From an uncultured Verrucomicrobiota bacterium (GTDB taxonomy: Bacteria > Verrucomicrobiota > Kiritimatiellia > CAJWTS01), in contig CAJWTS010000024.1 of NCBI GenBank assembly GCA_913047795.1, positions 1-48,775 on the forward strand: a stretch of DNA of 48,775 nucleotides, given 5' to 3'. The number at the start of each line of letters is the position of its first letter. Within the stretch, counting starts at the first letter, position 1. The notes under the pieces were generated by a model, which saw only the letters and a program-made list of their open reading frames with translations, was not told the DNA's origin and did not search any database. Positions 24,445-33,900 of the stretch are shown here, piece by piece. Both the position numbers and the translations under genes were made by a program.

Positions 24445-27400
24445 TCAGCGTCTGAGCCGCCGTTCCTCTCGCCAGCAATAGACGACGGGCACGATGAAGA
24501 TGCTGACCAGAACAACCAGCATACCACCGAAGGAGGGAATGGCCATCGGCACCATCACGTCGCTTCCGCGGCCAACGGATGTCAGCACCGGAATCAGTGC
24601 CAGGATCGTCGTGGCCGAAGTCATGAGACAAGGGCGCACACGACGCTCGGCGGCAATCACCGTCGCCGCGCGCACGTCATCTCGCGTGGTGGGCTTGCGA
24701 TCGCGGAAGACCTGGTCGAGATAGGTGGACTGGATCACCCCGTTATCCGTCGCGATACCGAAGAGCGCCAGGAAACCCACCCACACGGCGACGCTCATAT
24801 TGATCGTATGGATCTGGAACAGCGTGCGCATCTCGACGCCGAAGACGCTGAAGTCCAGGAACCATGGCCGGCCGTAGAGCCAGACCAGGATGAAACCGCC
24901 GCACCATGCAACAAAGATGCCGGAAAACACGAACAGGGTGGTCGACACCGACTTGAACTGAAAGTAGATGATCATGAAGATGACGAACAGCGCGATCGGC
25001 AGAATCAGCGCGAGCGTCCTGGCGGCGCGCACCTGGTTTTCGTAATTGCCCGCAAAGGTATAGCTGACGCCGCGCGGAATTGTGAGTTCTCCGCTGTCGA
25101 TTTTCGATTGCAGGTAGGCCTGGCACTGTTCCACCACGTCAACTTCGGCGTAGCCCTCCCGCTTGTCGAAGACGATGTAGCCGGTCAGAAACGTGTCCTC
25201 ACTCTTAATGACCTGTGGACCCCGGATGTAGCGAATATGCGCCAGTTCGGTCATCGGGATCTGTGTCCCGCCCGCACCGCTTACGTAGATCTTTTTCATG
25301 TCCTCGACGCTGTTGCGCCGTTCGCGATGGTAGCGGACTCTTACGGGGTATCGTTCGCGCCCTTCCACGGTCGTTGTCGTTTTGCGCCCGCCGATGGCGA
25401 TTTCAACGACGTCCTGAAACTTCCGGATCGGTACGCCGTACCGGGCCAGCGCCTGCCGATCTGGAACGACCTCCAGGTACGGCTTGCCGACGATGCGATC
25501 GGCCACAACTGCCGCGGGCTTCACGCTGGGCACTTCCTTCAGGAAGCGCTCGATCTGCAGGCCGACTTGCTCGATGGTCTCCAGGTCCGGCCCCTTGACC
25601 TTCACGCCCATCGGCGCCCGCATGCCGCTTGCCAGCATGACGATGCGCGCGGCGATTGGCTGCAGTTTCGGTGCGGACGTCGAACCGGGCATCTTGGCTG
25701 CCTTCACGATTTCCTGCCAGATATCGTCAGATGTGCGGATATGATCGCGCCACTGCCTGAAGGGCCGACCGGATTCATCGGGGACCAGTTCTCCGAAAGC
25801 ATCACGCGCAAATTCGTCGCGCTTACGGTCGTAGCGGAAATTGATGCGTCGACCCTTACGGTCCGTTATGAACTCGGGCTTGTAGTTGATGACCGTTTCG
25901 ACCATCGAAACAGGGGCGGGATCAAGTGGTGTGTCCGCCCGTCCGATCTTGCCGACGGCCGACTCGATCTCGGGTATGGCTTCGAAGGCCATGTCCTGCT
26001 TGGACAGCATATCGATCGCTTCGCCGATAGACGCATGCGTCATCGTCGTCGGCATAAACAGGTACGAGCCTTCGTCCAATGGCGGCATGAACTCCTTGCC
26101 AAGGCCGGGGAACTGGTGCGCCAGGGCGGCAATCGGCTGGGAGGCGCGAACGCGCTTGGGCAGCCAGCCCATGGTGCTATCGAATCCCTGCCACGCGGTC
26201 ATGCCGATCAGGATCAGCAGAAGCGGTATGACGAGGAAGACGCGCTTGTGCACCAGGCAGCGTGCCAGGAGGCGCGCGTAGAAGTGCTGAAATATTTTGA
26301 AAAACGCGAGCAGGCCACCGATCAGTACGACCACAAAGAGGAAGTTCCGCAAGTACCCGCGATCCAGTCCGAGCGGCTCCCAGTTTTTGGTCAGCAGCAG
26401 GGCGACGATCACGATGGCTATGGCGCTGGCCGCCAGCGGCGCCCACTTCATCAAGCGCTCCGGTACACGGTCCTGCAACAGGAAAAAGAGTCCGAAGATT
26501 GCCAGCGCCAGCCCGGCCCACCAGGCCACCATGATGCCGAGAACGACGCCACTGGCGACCAGCGCGACATTCAACCCGACGCGCAGCTTCCCGGCGCGGA
26601 TCTTCCCGCAGAAGAGAAGGTGTGCGGCGGCGGGCAGAACCGTCAGCGCAATGAGAACGGACGCGATGAGCGCGAACGACTTCGTGTATGCCAGGGGCTT
26701 GAACAGCTTGCCTTCAGCCCCGAGCATGGTGAACACGGGAAGGAAGCTGACCACCGTGGTGCTGACGGCCGTCAGGACCGCGCCGCCCACTTCGCTAGCC
26801 GCACGGTGCACAATTTCCAGCGACGACTCGCCGGGCTCGGCCTGGGCAAGGTGGCGCAATATGTTTTCGCAGATGACGACACCCATATCCACGATCGTGC
26901 CGATCGCAATGGCGATTCCGGATAAGGCCACGATATTGGCCTGCACACCGAAAAGCTTCATGCCGACGAAGCTGAGCAATACGGAAAGCGGTAACAATCC
27001 GCTGATCAGGACGCTGCTGCGCAGGTGCATCACCATGATCAACACGACGATGATCGTGACGAGGATCTCCTGCCCGATCGCTTCGTTGAGCGTGCCAAGT
27101 GTTTCGTAGATCAGCCCCGTGCGGTCATAGAACGGCACGACCGTGACCTTGCTGGTCGTGACCCAGGCGGGCCATTCTTCGCGCGGCACGGAGCGCAGCC
27201 AACTCAACCATTCCTCATGGTTGAGGCCCGGGCCGTTAAACGCCTCGAACCCCCGACTTCGGGCGAAGGCCTCGACCTCCGACTGCGAGATCAACGCGTA
27301 GTGGACCACGGCCTTGGCCGGCAGCGCTTCTTTTGTTTCTTCGATTTTCTTCTTTACGTTGTTGATGGCGGCGAGGGGATTGGCGCCATAGCGAGCCACG

Positions 27401-28362
27401 ACCACGCCGCCGGCCGCCTGGGAGCCGCCCTTGTCCAAGGCGCCGCGCCGGGTTTCGGGCCCCAGCGAGACAGTAGTCACATGCTTTACGAGGATGGGAA
27501 TGTTGTCATCCTTTACGGCGACCACACTGTTCTCGATGTCGGACACGCTCTTGATGAAACCGATGCCGCGGACAAAATACTCCGTTCGGTTCATTTCAAG
27601 CGTCTTCGCGCCAACGTCAATATTGGCCGCCTTGACCGCGTCCGATATCTGCTCGAGCGTCACGCCGTGCGCGCGCATGGCGTCGGGGTCCACGTCAACC
27701 TGGTACTCCTGGACATATCCACCGATCGACGCGACCTCGGCCACACCGTCAGCGGCAAGCAGCCAGTAGCGTGCGTACCAATCCTGCACGGTGCGGAGTT
27801 CGGAGAGATCCCAGCCCCCGATCGGCTTCCCGTCGGGATCGCGGCCTTCCAGCGTATACCAGTAGATCTGCCCCAGCGCCGTGGCATCCGGCCCCAGCGC
27901 GGGCTGCACCTCCGGAGGCAGCATGCCGGCCGGGAGGCTATTCAGCTTCTCTAGAACGCGTGTACGCGACCAGTAGAACTCCACGTCGTCTTTGAAAATG
28001 ATGTAGATGCTCGAGAACCCGAAGAGGGAATAGCTGCGGATCGTCTTGACCCCGGGCACGCCGAGCAATGCGACCGTCAGCGGGTAGCTGATCTGGTCTT
28101 CGACGTCCTGGGGTGAACGTCCCATCCACTGTGTGAAGACGATCTGCTGATTCTCGCCGATGTCGGGAATGGCATCCACCGGGACGGGGTAGCGCGTGAT
28201 CCCCCCGGCCTCCCACTCGAAGGGAGCGACGAACCAGCCGCCAATCATGGTCGCGATCATGAACACCACCACCACCAATTTATTGGTCAGGCAGAACCGG
28301 ATCACCCTGCCGATCATGGATGTCTGCTCGGGAATCTGGCGCGTCGGGGCGTCCTCAGTCAT
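24445..28362 (-). CDS. CusA/CzcA-type heavy-metal RND efflux transporter, long form
   Basis: A 1305-residue inner-membrane proton/metal antiporter of the heavy-metal RND family. Early motifs QIVFTQWMGRSPQDVEDQI, LPAGMLPPEVQPALGPDA and later GIAIAIGTIVDMGVVICEN, and GIATDNGVIQSTYLDQVF are family signatures. E. coli CusA has 1047 residues; the excess lies mainly between the sixth helix (LTVLPAAAHLLF) and the domain-two start, where about 120 extra residues hold three or four added helices. Long forms of this kind are known in other phyla. It is the last gene of a CBA efflux operon and overlaps the adaptor gene by 8 bases. GGAGG lies 9 bases before the ATG. Metal (Cu/Ag versus Zn/Co) cannot be fixed by eye; the Met-rich and YHS context suggests Cu/Ag. 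Confidence 0.9.
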   Translation of the reverse strand: MTEDAPTRQIPEQTSMIGRVIRFCLTNKLVVVVFMIATMIGGWFVAPFEWEAGGITRYPVPVDAIPDIGENQQIVFTQWMGRSPQDVEDQISYPLTVALLGVPGVKTIRSYSLFGFSSIYIIFKDDVEFYWSRTRVLEKLNSLPAGMLPPEVQPALGPDATALGQIYWYTLEGRDPDGKPIGGWDLSELRTVQDWYARYWLLAADGVAEVASIGGYVQEYQVDVDPDAMRAHGVTLEQISDAVKAANIDVGAKTLEMNRTEYFVRGIGFIKSVSDIENSVVAVKDDNIPILVKHVTTVSLGPETRRGALDKGGSQAAGGVVVARYGANPLAAINNVKKKIEETKEALPAKAVVHYALISQSEVEAFARSRGFEAFNGPGLNHEEWLSWLRSVPREEWPAWVTTSKVTVVPFYDRTGLIYETLGTLNEAIGQEILVTIIVVLIMVMHLRSSVLISGLLPLSVLLSFVGMKLFGVQANIVALSGIAIAIGTIVDMGVVICENILRHLAQAEPGESSLEIVHRAASEVGGAVLTAVSTTVVSFLPVFTMLGAEGKLFKPLAYTKSFALIASVLIALTVLPAAAHLLFCGKIRAGKLRVGLNVALVASGVVLGIMVAWWAGLALAIFGLFFLLQDRVPERLMKWAPLAASAIAIVIVALLLTKNWEPLGLDRGYLRNFLFVVVLIGGLLAFFKIFQHFYARLLARCLVHKRVFLVIPLLLILIGMTAWQGFDSTMGWLPKRVRASQPIAALAHQFPGLGKEFMPPLDEGSYLFMPTTMTHASIGEAIDMLSKQDMAFEAIPEIESAVGKIGRADTPLDPAPVSMVETVINYKPEFITDRKGRRINFRYDRKRDEFARDAFGELVPDESGRPFRQWRDHIRTSDDIWQEIVKAAKMPGSTSAPKLQPIAARIVMLASGMRAPMGVKVKGPDLETIEQVGLQIERFLKEVPSVKPAAVVADRIVGKPYLEVVPDRQALARYGVPIRKFQDVVEIAIGGRKTTTTVEGRERYPVRVRYHRERRNSVEDMKKIYVSGAGGTQIPMTELAHIRYIRGPQVIKSEDTFLTGYIVFDKREGYAEVDVVEQCQAYLQSKIDSGELTIPRGVSYTFAGNYENQVRAARTLALILPIALFVIFMIIYFQFKSVSTTLFVFSGIFVAWCGGFILVWLYGRPWFLDFSVFGVEMRTLFQIHTINMSVAVWVGFLALFGIATDNGVIQSTYLDQVFRDRKPTTRDDVRAATVIAAERRVRPCLMTSATTILALIPVLTSVGRGSDVMVPMAIPSFGGMLVVLVSIFIVPVVYCWREERRLRR

Positions 28363-30733
28363 GGTGACTGCCCTCCGGCATGGCGGCCTTTTCCGTAGTC
28401 GCTCTTTCTTGCTTCGCGGCGCCCGCCAGCGCGTCGATCACACGGCCACAACCCGGCATGGCTTCCCCGAAATAGGGATTACGTGTGTCTCTGTCGGTTT
28501 GAATCCAGGTTGCGCCTTCTCCGCCGCGGGCCATTGGACATTTAAACTGGTACAACGGCCCGGCCGGTGTTCCAGACTGTTTGACCACTGCCATTATCTG
28601 TTCCGAGAGCGGCGCGAACGCCGCGCGGATTGCCTCCAAGGCATCTGCCCGCACCATCCCGGCAATCATGCTCTTCAATGCATTCGCCTGTTCCATCCAG
28701 GCCAAGTGGTCATCGCCGGTCACCAGGGTCATATCCACGGTGGAGAGGGCCGTCAGCGCGGCCTTTGCCGCGGCAGCGGCCCTTGCCGCGTCGTCCGCCG
28801 CAAGGGCGCTCTGAATTCCGAGATAGCCCTCCACAACCCGCCCGACCTGCGCCCGAAACGCGGGGTTGATGGCGGATCCTGGCACATCGCCGTGAGCGTG
28901 AGCCAGACCCATCTTCTTCCGCATCGAGGCGGTGTGCTGACGCAGGAGCTCGGCAACATACTTTGCGCCCGTAACGGTCTCGACCGTGCTGCCTTCCAGC
29001 CCGTCGTTGCCCAGCAGCATGGCGTATTCCTTCCACAACAAAGCCACATGGCCGCCGATATCGTCCGTGGCAATGGTCTCGACGCTCTCGCTCAGCGCAG
29101 CGAAGGCGGTGTGAATGACCTTGAGGTCCCCGCCGTTCACGGCATCGTCAGCCGCTTGCGCCGCGGATAGCACGGCATGCAACCGGCCTTGCGTCAAAGA
29201 CGAGAGCATCATGCCGGATCTGCCGCCCTGGCCCTGGTCCCTTGCGCCGCCCGTCGATTCGGAACCGCCGTGGTTGTGTCCGGCGCCCCTGCCACCGTCC
29301 GGGGTCATCATGCTTGGTTTGGCCTGGATCTGAAGCTCGGCATCGAGTTTGAAGGCACCGCGCGTGACCACCCGTTCGCCCTCGCTCAAGCCGCGTCGAA
29401 CGAGATAGTAGTCTCCGGCGCGCGGTCCCAGAACGATCTCGCGACCCTCGAACACGCCCTTCCTGTCCGGCGATTTCACGTATACGATGGCGCGTCTGCC
29501 GGTGATCAACGGCGCCGACGCCGGAATCACGAGGGGCGCTTCCTCGGTTTCCCCGAGCACGTAGCCCAGTGATTCGGCACTGACCAGGGGCATTCCGCAA
29601 ATGTCACAGGCCCCCGGTTCATCCTTGACGATTTCCGGGTGCATGGGACTGACCCATTTGCCGGCGAGCTTCGGGGAGAAGACCCTGCCTCCGGTCGAAA
29701 TGTTGGCGTACACCGTGGCCCGCACAAACATGCCCGGCTTGAGATCTCCCGATCGGTTATCGACATTGACGCGCACCTTCACGGTGCGTGTTTTCTCATC
29801 CAGAACGGGGGCGATGAACGCGATGGTCCCCCGAAAAGTCCGACCGGGATAGGATTCCGTCTCGAACGTCATGTCCTGACCATAGCGAATCCATGAGAGA
29901 TCCGATTCGTAGGCGTCCAGCTTGACCCACACCTGTGACAGATCGGCGATCGTGTAGATGCGGGTTCCCGTCTGTACGTACCCGCCTTCGAGCGCGTTCT
30001 TGTGGATGACGATGCCGCTTATGGGCGAGTATATCGTGAGATGATCGTCCGGTGTCCCGCGCTCCTCGATTCCCTTGATCTGCCCCTCCGCGAGCCCCCA
30101 CAGCCGGAGTTTCTCCCGCGCGGATACCACGGTGTCCGCGGTGCGATCCTTAACCAGGGAAATGTCACTGCCCTTCAGGGTTTCAACCGTTGCGATGGCT
30201 TGGATCAGCTCTTCCTGTGCGGCCAGCAGTTCGGGGCTGTAGATGGAGACCATGTGATCGCCCTTCTTGACGGCTACCCCGGTATAATCCACGTAGAGCC
30301 GGTCCAGCCGACCGGGCACCCACGCCGTCAGGTAGGCCAGCCTGGTCTCGTCATAGTCCACTTTCCCAACCATCCGGACTCTGGCCGTCGCGAAACGTCG
30401 TTCGACGAGCGCCGTCTCGACCTCGGCAAGGGCTTGCGCCGTGGGGGAGAGCTTCAATTCACGAAGGCTCATGGGTTCCTCGTCCCCGTCCGACTCCATC
30501 ACCGGGATCAGGTTCATCCCGCACTTCGGGCATTTGCCCGGGTCCGGAAGCTGGATCTCGGGATGCATCGAGCAGGTCCAGAACTTGACTTTGGTCTCCT
30601 GGTGGCCGGCATGGGTCGATGCGTCGCCGGCCGGCTGACGCCCCGCGCAGCCCCGTCCCACGATGCCGCCCACGATCAGAGCGGCTACGACGATCATGAT
30701 GTGATTCTTGTTTACGTTCATTGTGTGTCCCAT
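28355..30733 (-). CDS. Periplasmic adaptor (CusB-type membrane fusion protein) with two metal-binding repeats
   Basis: A 792-residue adaptor joining the RND pump and the outer-membrane channel. After the N-terminal anchor comes a heavy-metal-binding domain (FWTCSMHPEIQLPDPGKCP, then KCGMNL). The lipoyl/barrel hairpin domains follow (VPGRLDRLYVDYTGVAVKKG, GGYVQTGTRIYTIADLSQ). A second copy of the metal motif is inserted in the beta-barrel half (WVSPMHPEIVKDEPGACDIC, then GMPLV). The C-terminal third resembles DUF3347 (RLHAVLSAAQAADDAVNGGD) and ends with a Cys/Met-containing segment FKCPMARGGEG. Typical CusB is about 400 residues. The ATG at 30733 is chosen because GGAG lies 7 bases upstream; GTG at 30739 and ATG at 30721 are alternatives. 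It overlaps its neighbours' coupling region on both sides. Confidence 0.85.
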   Translation of the reverse strand: MGHTMNVNKNHIMIVVAALIVGGIVGRGCAGRQPAGDASTHAGHQETKVKFWTCSMHPEIQLPDPGKCPKCGMNLIPVMESDGDEEPMSLRELKLSPTAQALAEVETALVERRFATARVRMVGKVDYDETRLAYLTAWVPGRLDRLYVDYTGVAVKKGDHMVSIYSPELLAAQEELIQAIATVETLKGSDISLVKDRTADTVVSAREKLRLWGLAEGQIKGIEERGTPDDHLTIYSPISGIVIHKNALEGGYVQTGTRIYTIADLSQVWVKLDAYESDLSWIRYGQDMTFETESYPGRTFRGTIAFIAPVLDEKTRTVKVRVNVDNRSGDLKPGMFVRATVYANISTGGRVFSPKLAGKWVSPMHPEIVKDEPGACDICGMPLVSAESLGYVLGETEEAPLVIPASAPLITGRRAIVYVKSPDRKGVFEGREIVLGPRAGDYYLVRRGLSEGERVVTRGAFKLDAELQIQAKPSMMTPDGGRGAGHNHGGSESTGGARDQGQGGRSGMMLSSLTQGRLHAVLSAAQAADDAVNGGDLKVIHTAFAALSESVETIATDDIGGHVALLWKEYAMLLGNDGLEGSTVETVTGAKYVAELLRQHTASMRKKMGLAHAHGDVPGSAINPAFRAQVGRVVEGYLGIQSALAADDAARAAAAAKAALTALSTVDMTLVTGDDHLAWMEQANALKSMIAGMVRADALEAIRAAFAPLSEQIMAVVKQSGTPAGPLYQFKCPMARGGEGATWIQTDRDTRNPYFGEAMPGCGRVIDALAGAAKQERATTEKAAMPEGSHHD

Positions 30734-30735
30734 CC

Positions 30736-32112
30736 TCACTCTCCAGTGTCCATGTCCATTCCGGCCAGCGGACGTCCCACCAGCATTTCAATTTCGGCGA
30801 ATGCGATCTCGCGGTCGACCAACGCTCTCTCGTGGGCCAGCTGGAACTCCAGCAACAGCCGTTCGGCGTCGATCAAGTTGAGGAAATCAACGGAGCCGGC
30901 GCGATACGCTTCCTCCGTCACGTTGAGCGACTGCGCGGCTTGCGGCGCCAGCGTCTTGCCATAGAGGTCGATCTTGCGGTTCGCATCACGAAATCGATAG
31001 AGGGCCATCTTGAGTGCGGCGTCCAACAGGTTCCCGCGATCGCTCCGGGCGAGTTCAGCGGCTTTATGGCGCCGGCTTGCTTCCCTAACACCGGCGCGGT
31101 ATTTGCCCCGCCAAAGAGGTATGTCGATTGCCACCGTCGCCATGACGGGGTCCTTTCCGCTGTCCGCCAGGTCGGGGTTGGGCGCTTCGCCGGTCTGGAT
31201 ATAGTCCGCGCCGATCATGAAGTCGGGATAGCCCGCTTTTCGCGCCATGCGAATCGCCTTCTCCTCGCGCGCGACCGCATGCGCGAGCCCCTTTAACTCG
31301 GGATTGTCCATCTGTAGGAGAGCGAACAGATCTTCATCGACAAAGTCGGCACGATGGGCAGGCGCGTCTGTCGGCCACGGCAGCGGTGCGTCAGTTCTGC
31401 GGCCCAGCGCCGCGTTGAGCCGGGCTGCGATCGGTTCCCGGAGATCCTTGAGTGAGCGCACGCGTTCATCCAGCTTACCAAGTTCCACCTGTGCCTTGAT
31501 GACGCCGGCGACAGGTGCGCCCGCTTTGTACTTTGCCTGCGCAACGCTCTCGATGCGTTTCATCAGGCCCATGTTCTCTTCCGTTGTCGCAATGGCGCGG
31601 GACAGATAGAAGTACTCGTAGAAGGCGCTCTTGACTTGATGAAGGAGCTTCGTTTTCATCGATTCGTACTGTTCATACGCCGCCTTCGCCTGCTCCGCTG
31701 CGACATCCCCGCGCAGGTCCAGGATCCCGAACCAGGGGAACATCTGGCTCAACCCGACCCGTTGTTCCTGGGGCCCCACGCGCGTTTCCACGTTCTCGAT
31801 AAAGTACGCATACGTGACGCGCGGATCGGGCAGCGCTTTCGCCTGGGGAATCTTTTCCAGGGCCGCCTGCCATCGGTTGAACGCCGCTTCGAGACCCGGG
31901 TTGTTGAGTGCTGCGTAAGTCAGGCAATCGGCGAGCCTGGTCTCTTTCGCAAGATCCGGTAGTTCCCGGCTGTCACGCGTTGCGGCCCCTTGCTCGTAGT
32001 CGGGAACGGGCCACGCATTGCCGGCGGCGGCCGCTTGTATGTCCGCGCCGCCGAACATCCACAGCACCGCGCCGCAGATCCAGCCCGCGAATTGCCAGTT
32101 CAGCATCTTCAT
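30736..32112 (-). CDS. TolC-family outer-membrane efflux channel (CusC-like)
   Basis: A 458-residue outer-membrane factor. After a signal peptide (ending near DIQAAAA) the protein has two TolC repeats of long coiled-coil helices: LADCLTYAALNNPGLEAAFN, LLHQVKSAFYEYFYLSR and ALKMALYRFRDANRKIDLYG, with VTEEAYRAGSVDFLNLIDAE, the classic second-repeat signature. The start is either the ATG at 32112, with GGAG nine bases upstream, or the ATG at 32127, where a TATAAT (32138-32133) ends 5 bases before it and would make a leaderless message. It is followed by the adaptor gene after a 3-base gap. Confidence 0.85.
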   Translation of the reverse strand: MKMLNWQFAGWICGAVLWMFGGADIQAAAAGNAWPVPDYEQGAATRDSRELPDLAKETRLADCLTYAALNNPGLEAAFNRWQAALEKIPQAKALPDPRVTYAYFIENVETRVGPQEQRVGLSQMFPWFGILDLRGDVAAEQAKAAYEQYESMKTKLLHQVKSAFYEYFYLSRAIATTEENMGLMKRIESVAQAKYKAGAPVAGVIKAQVELGKLDERVRSLKDLREPIAARLNAALGRRTDAPLPWPTDAPAHRADFVDEDLFALLQMDNPELKGLAHAVAREEKAIRMARKAGYPDFMIGADYIQTGEAPNPDLADSGKDPVMATVAIDIPLWRGKYRAGVREASRRHKAAELARSDRGNLLDAALKMALYRFRDANRKIDLYGKTLAPQAAQSLNVTEEAYRAGSVDFLNLIDAERLLLEFQLAHERALVDREIAFAEIEMLVGRPLAGMDMDTGE

Positions 32113-32244
32113 TTGCTTGCGCTCCATTCCTAATTATACGATTTGTGCAGGTCCGTAACCTTCCCGTCGCACAATGGGGTCCTGCTTCCTGTGCAACGAG
32201 CTGTGACCGGGGAGATAAACTCCCCGATCACGAGCCAGAAATGA

Positions 32245-32646
32245 TCAGTGATCATGCCCACTATGGTCATCTGCTTTCTTGTGACTGGACCCTTCTTTCT
32301 GAACGCCGCCCTTGCTGTGCGCGGGACTCGTCGCGCCCTTCTGCTTCTGGGCCTCGGCGGCAAGCTTGGCCACGTACTTGAGCGGATCTTTGTTGAAGTC
32401 CTTGACGCAGCTTTTGCAGCAGAACTTCATCTCTTGCTTGAAGATCAGCCCGCGCGGTTTGCCCATGGACTCGAGCGCCTCACCAGAGACCACGCAGGTC
32501 TTCAATGGGTAGGGGTGGACTTGCTCGTCACCGTCGCGCGTTTTGGCCGATCCTGGTTTCTGATCGTCGGCGCGTGTCAGGACGACGGCGATAAGCAGCG
32601 TTCCTGCCACGACAGCCGCAATACTATATTTCTTGTTCTTCATCAT
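32245..32646 (-). CDS. Exported YHS/TRASH-like metal-binding protein with His-rich tail
   Basis: A 133-residue exported protein. Signal peptide to about residue 26, then a YHS-like domain: KTCVVSGEALESMGKP, and QEMKFCCKSCVKDFNKDPLKY, with Cys pairs suited to soft-metal binding. The C-terminus is a flexible His/Lys tail, HKKADDHSGHDH. It is probably a periplasmic metal buffer or chaperone for the adjoining efflux system. GGAG lies 5 bases before the ATG at 32646, which decides this start over the ATG at 32676. Confidence 0.75.
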   Translation of the reverse strand: MMKNKKYSIAAVVAGTLLIAVVLTRADDQKPGSAKTRDGDEQVHPYPLKTCVVSGEALESMGKPRGLIFKQEMKFCCKSCVKDFNKDPLKYVAKLAAEAQKQKGATSPAHSKGGVQKEGSSHKKADDHSGHDH

Positions 32647-32779
32647 TGGTTCTCCATTAAACGACCTTTGTTCCATCGCTGTTCAATGGCCCGCATCCGG
32701 CGATCGACAGTGCGTTCGTGACGGCGATATGGCGAAAATGCAATGGCATCAAGGCTCCTGTATTCTGTTCTAGTGATCC

Positions 32780-32793
32780 GGGTCGATCGACCC
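32780..32793. promoter_or_regulatory. 14-bp perfect palindrome upstream of the YHS-like gene
   Basis: GGGTCGATCGACCC is a perfect palindrome lying 134 bases before the YHS-like start and 118 bases after the Cys-rich gene. It could be an operator or an RNA hairpin between two genes of the operon. There is no T-run. Confidence 0.3.
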
Positions 32794-32911
32794 CCGCGTC
32801 GGATCCACGCGCAAAGCGCGGAATGCGAGGGAATCGACGTGCACAGCACCCGGGCTGTGCGAATGGAAAGAACGCGCGTCAGGCGCCGTGGCGACCGACC
32901 GCGTCAGGGGA

Positions 32912-33286
32912 TCACAGGAGCAATCGCGCGTGGGCGAGAAAAGCCGGTGGTGAACGTTCAGCCCCCGGCGCCCGATGGGCGAACGTCGGCGCCGTTACCC
33001 GCAGGCGGGCGATGGCGTAGGGGAGGATCCGTGTAAGTGGGGTCGCGACATCGTGCATCGTCAGCCGGATATCCGGTCTGTCGAGCATTGACGCGTCCTG
33101 TTCCAGGCAGCATCCGCAGTCGGCCGGGACTTCGCCTGTTTCGTCCGGCTCCGCGCCCAATTTGTCGCAGCACGCGCGCGACTCGGTGGACGCGTCGATC
33201 ACGAGCGGAATTCCCAGCGTCGTAGCGGTGCACCAACAAACCGGCGCCAGACAGAAAATCAGCAAGATTGTTACAATAATCCGCAT
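32912..33286 (-). CDS. Small exported Cys-rich protein of the metal-resistance operon
   Basis: A 124-residue protein I cannot assign to a named family. It starts with a signal peptide (IIVTILLIFCLAPVCWCTA) and carries CCDK and DCGCC cysteine clusters in the mature N-terminal half, which suit soft-metal binding or redox chemistry. The C-terminal half is ordinary. It is the first gene of the minus-strand metal operon, with a sigma-70 promoter whose -10 ends 10 bases before the ATG and no Shine-Dalgarno sequence. Confidence 0.6.
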   Translation of the reverse strand: MRIIVTILLIFCLAPVCWCTATTLGIPLVIDASTESRACCDKLGAEPDETGEVPADCGCCLEQDASMLDRPDIRLTMHDVATPLTRILPYAIARLRVTAPTFAHRAPGAERSPPAFLAHARLLL

Positions 33287-33296
33287 TTCGAGGAGT

Positions 33297-33325
33297 ATTA
33301 TCGCAGACTAGCCTCTTAAGGGCAA
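33297..33325 (-). promoter_or_regulatory. Sigma-70-type promoter of the efflux operon
   Basis: On the minus strand TTGCCC (33325-33320), a 17-base spacer and GATAAT (33302-33297) precede the ATG at 33286 by 10 bases. The spacer has normal length, so this is not a MerR-type promoter; the spacer contains CTTAAG and a near-dyad that a different regulator could use. Confidence 0.5.
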
Positions 33326-33430
33326 CCGCGATTTCATCTTGCAAATACGTGTGCATCGCGCCCCAGACCGGCGCGCGCGACATGTGCCGCAGTGTCCGCA
33401 AGCGGTTGAGAAATTCTCGCGTTTTAAGGC

Positions 33431-33462
33431 TTGACCCTGTAGTAGAGTACGGAGTTTAGAAT
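33431..33462 (+). promoter_or_regulatory. MerR-type promoter/operator driving merR and the HMA gene
   Basis: TTGACC (33431-33436) and TAGAAT (33457-33462) are 20 bases apart, the over-long spacing that MerR-family activators need. Within the spacer lies a dyad, ACCCTGTA (33434-33441) and TACGGAGT (33448-33455), six of eight positions symmetric, very like mer and znt operators. It points towards merR itself, so the regulator activates its own operon. Confidence 0.75.
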
Positions 33463-33492
33463 TCAACGTGAAATAGTAGAGGAGGTCTTGGA

Positions 33493-33900
33493 ATGGCAGG
33501 ACTGACGATTGGCAAGGTTGCGCAGCAGGCCGGGATCGGAATCGAGACCGTGAGATTCTATGAACGCAGTGGACTGATCCGCGACCCCGACCGTACGCCG
33601 GCCGGATACCGGCAGTATGGCGAGGATGCCGTCCTGCGGTTACGCTTCATCAAGCGTGCGAAGGAAGTCGGCTTTTCGCTGAAGGAAATCAAGGAGTTGT
33701 TGTCCCTTCAGGTGAATCCGCGCAGATCCTGTGCGAGGGTGCAGGACGTCACAGATAAGAAGATCAGGGAAGTGGATGCAAAAATAGAAGACTTGCAGCG
33801 CATGCGGAGGTCCCTGGCGGGATTGCTGCGTGATTGCCGAAACAATACAAGAACGAGTCGATGCCCGATTCTCGATTCGCTCGCGGAGGATAAGTCATGA
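33493..33900 (+). CDS. MerR-family metal-responsive activator with the Hg-type cysteine triad
   Basis: A 135-residue regulator. The winged helix-turn-helix is LTIGKVAQQAGIGIETVRFY followed by ERSGLI and GYRQYGEDAVLRL; a dimerisation helix follows. Cysteines at 80, 115 and 124 have the same spacing (35 and 9) as Cys82, Cys117 and Cys126 of Tn21/Tn501 MerR, the trigonal Hg(II) site, and the last is in RCPIL. CueR and ZntR have different spacings. GAGGAGG lies 8 bases before the ATG. It overlaps the next gene by 4 bases. Sensing of Hg(II), or another thiophilic ion such as Pb or Cd, is predicted; no merA or merT is in view. Confidence 0.85.
   Translation: MAGLTIGKVAQQAGIGIETVRFYERSGLIRDPDRTPAGYRQYGEDAVLRLRFIKRAKEVGFSLKEIKELLSLQVNPRRSCARVQDVTDKKIREVDAKIEDLQRMRRSLAGLLRDCRNNTRTSRCPILDSLAEDKS

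Noticed and set aside
24412..26925. 837-codon forward open frame across the pump gene
   Set aside because: It is antisense to the RND transporter; its His/Asp/Arg-rich product is the usual shadow of a GC-rich gene. Similar shadows at 27025-27954, 28196-29170 and 30002-30964 were dropped for the same reason.
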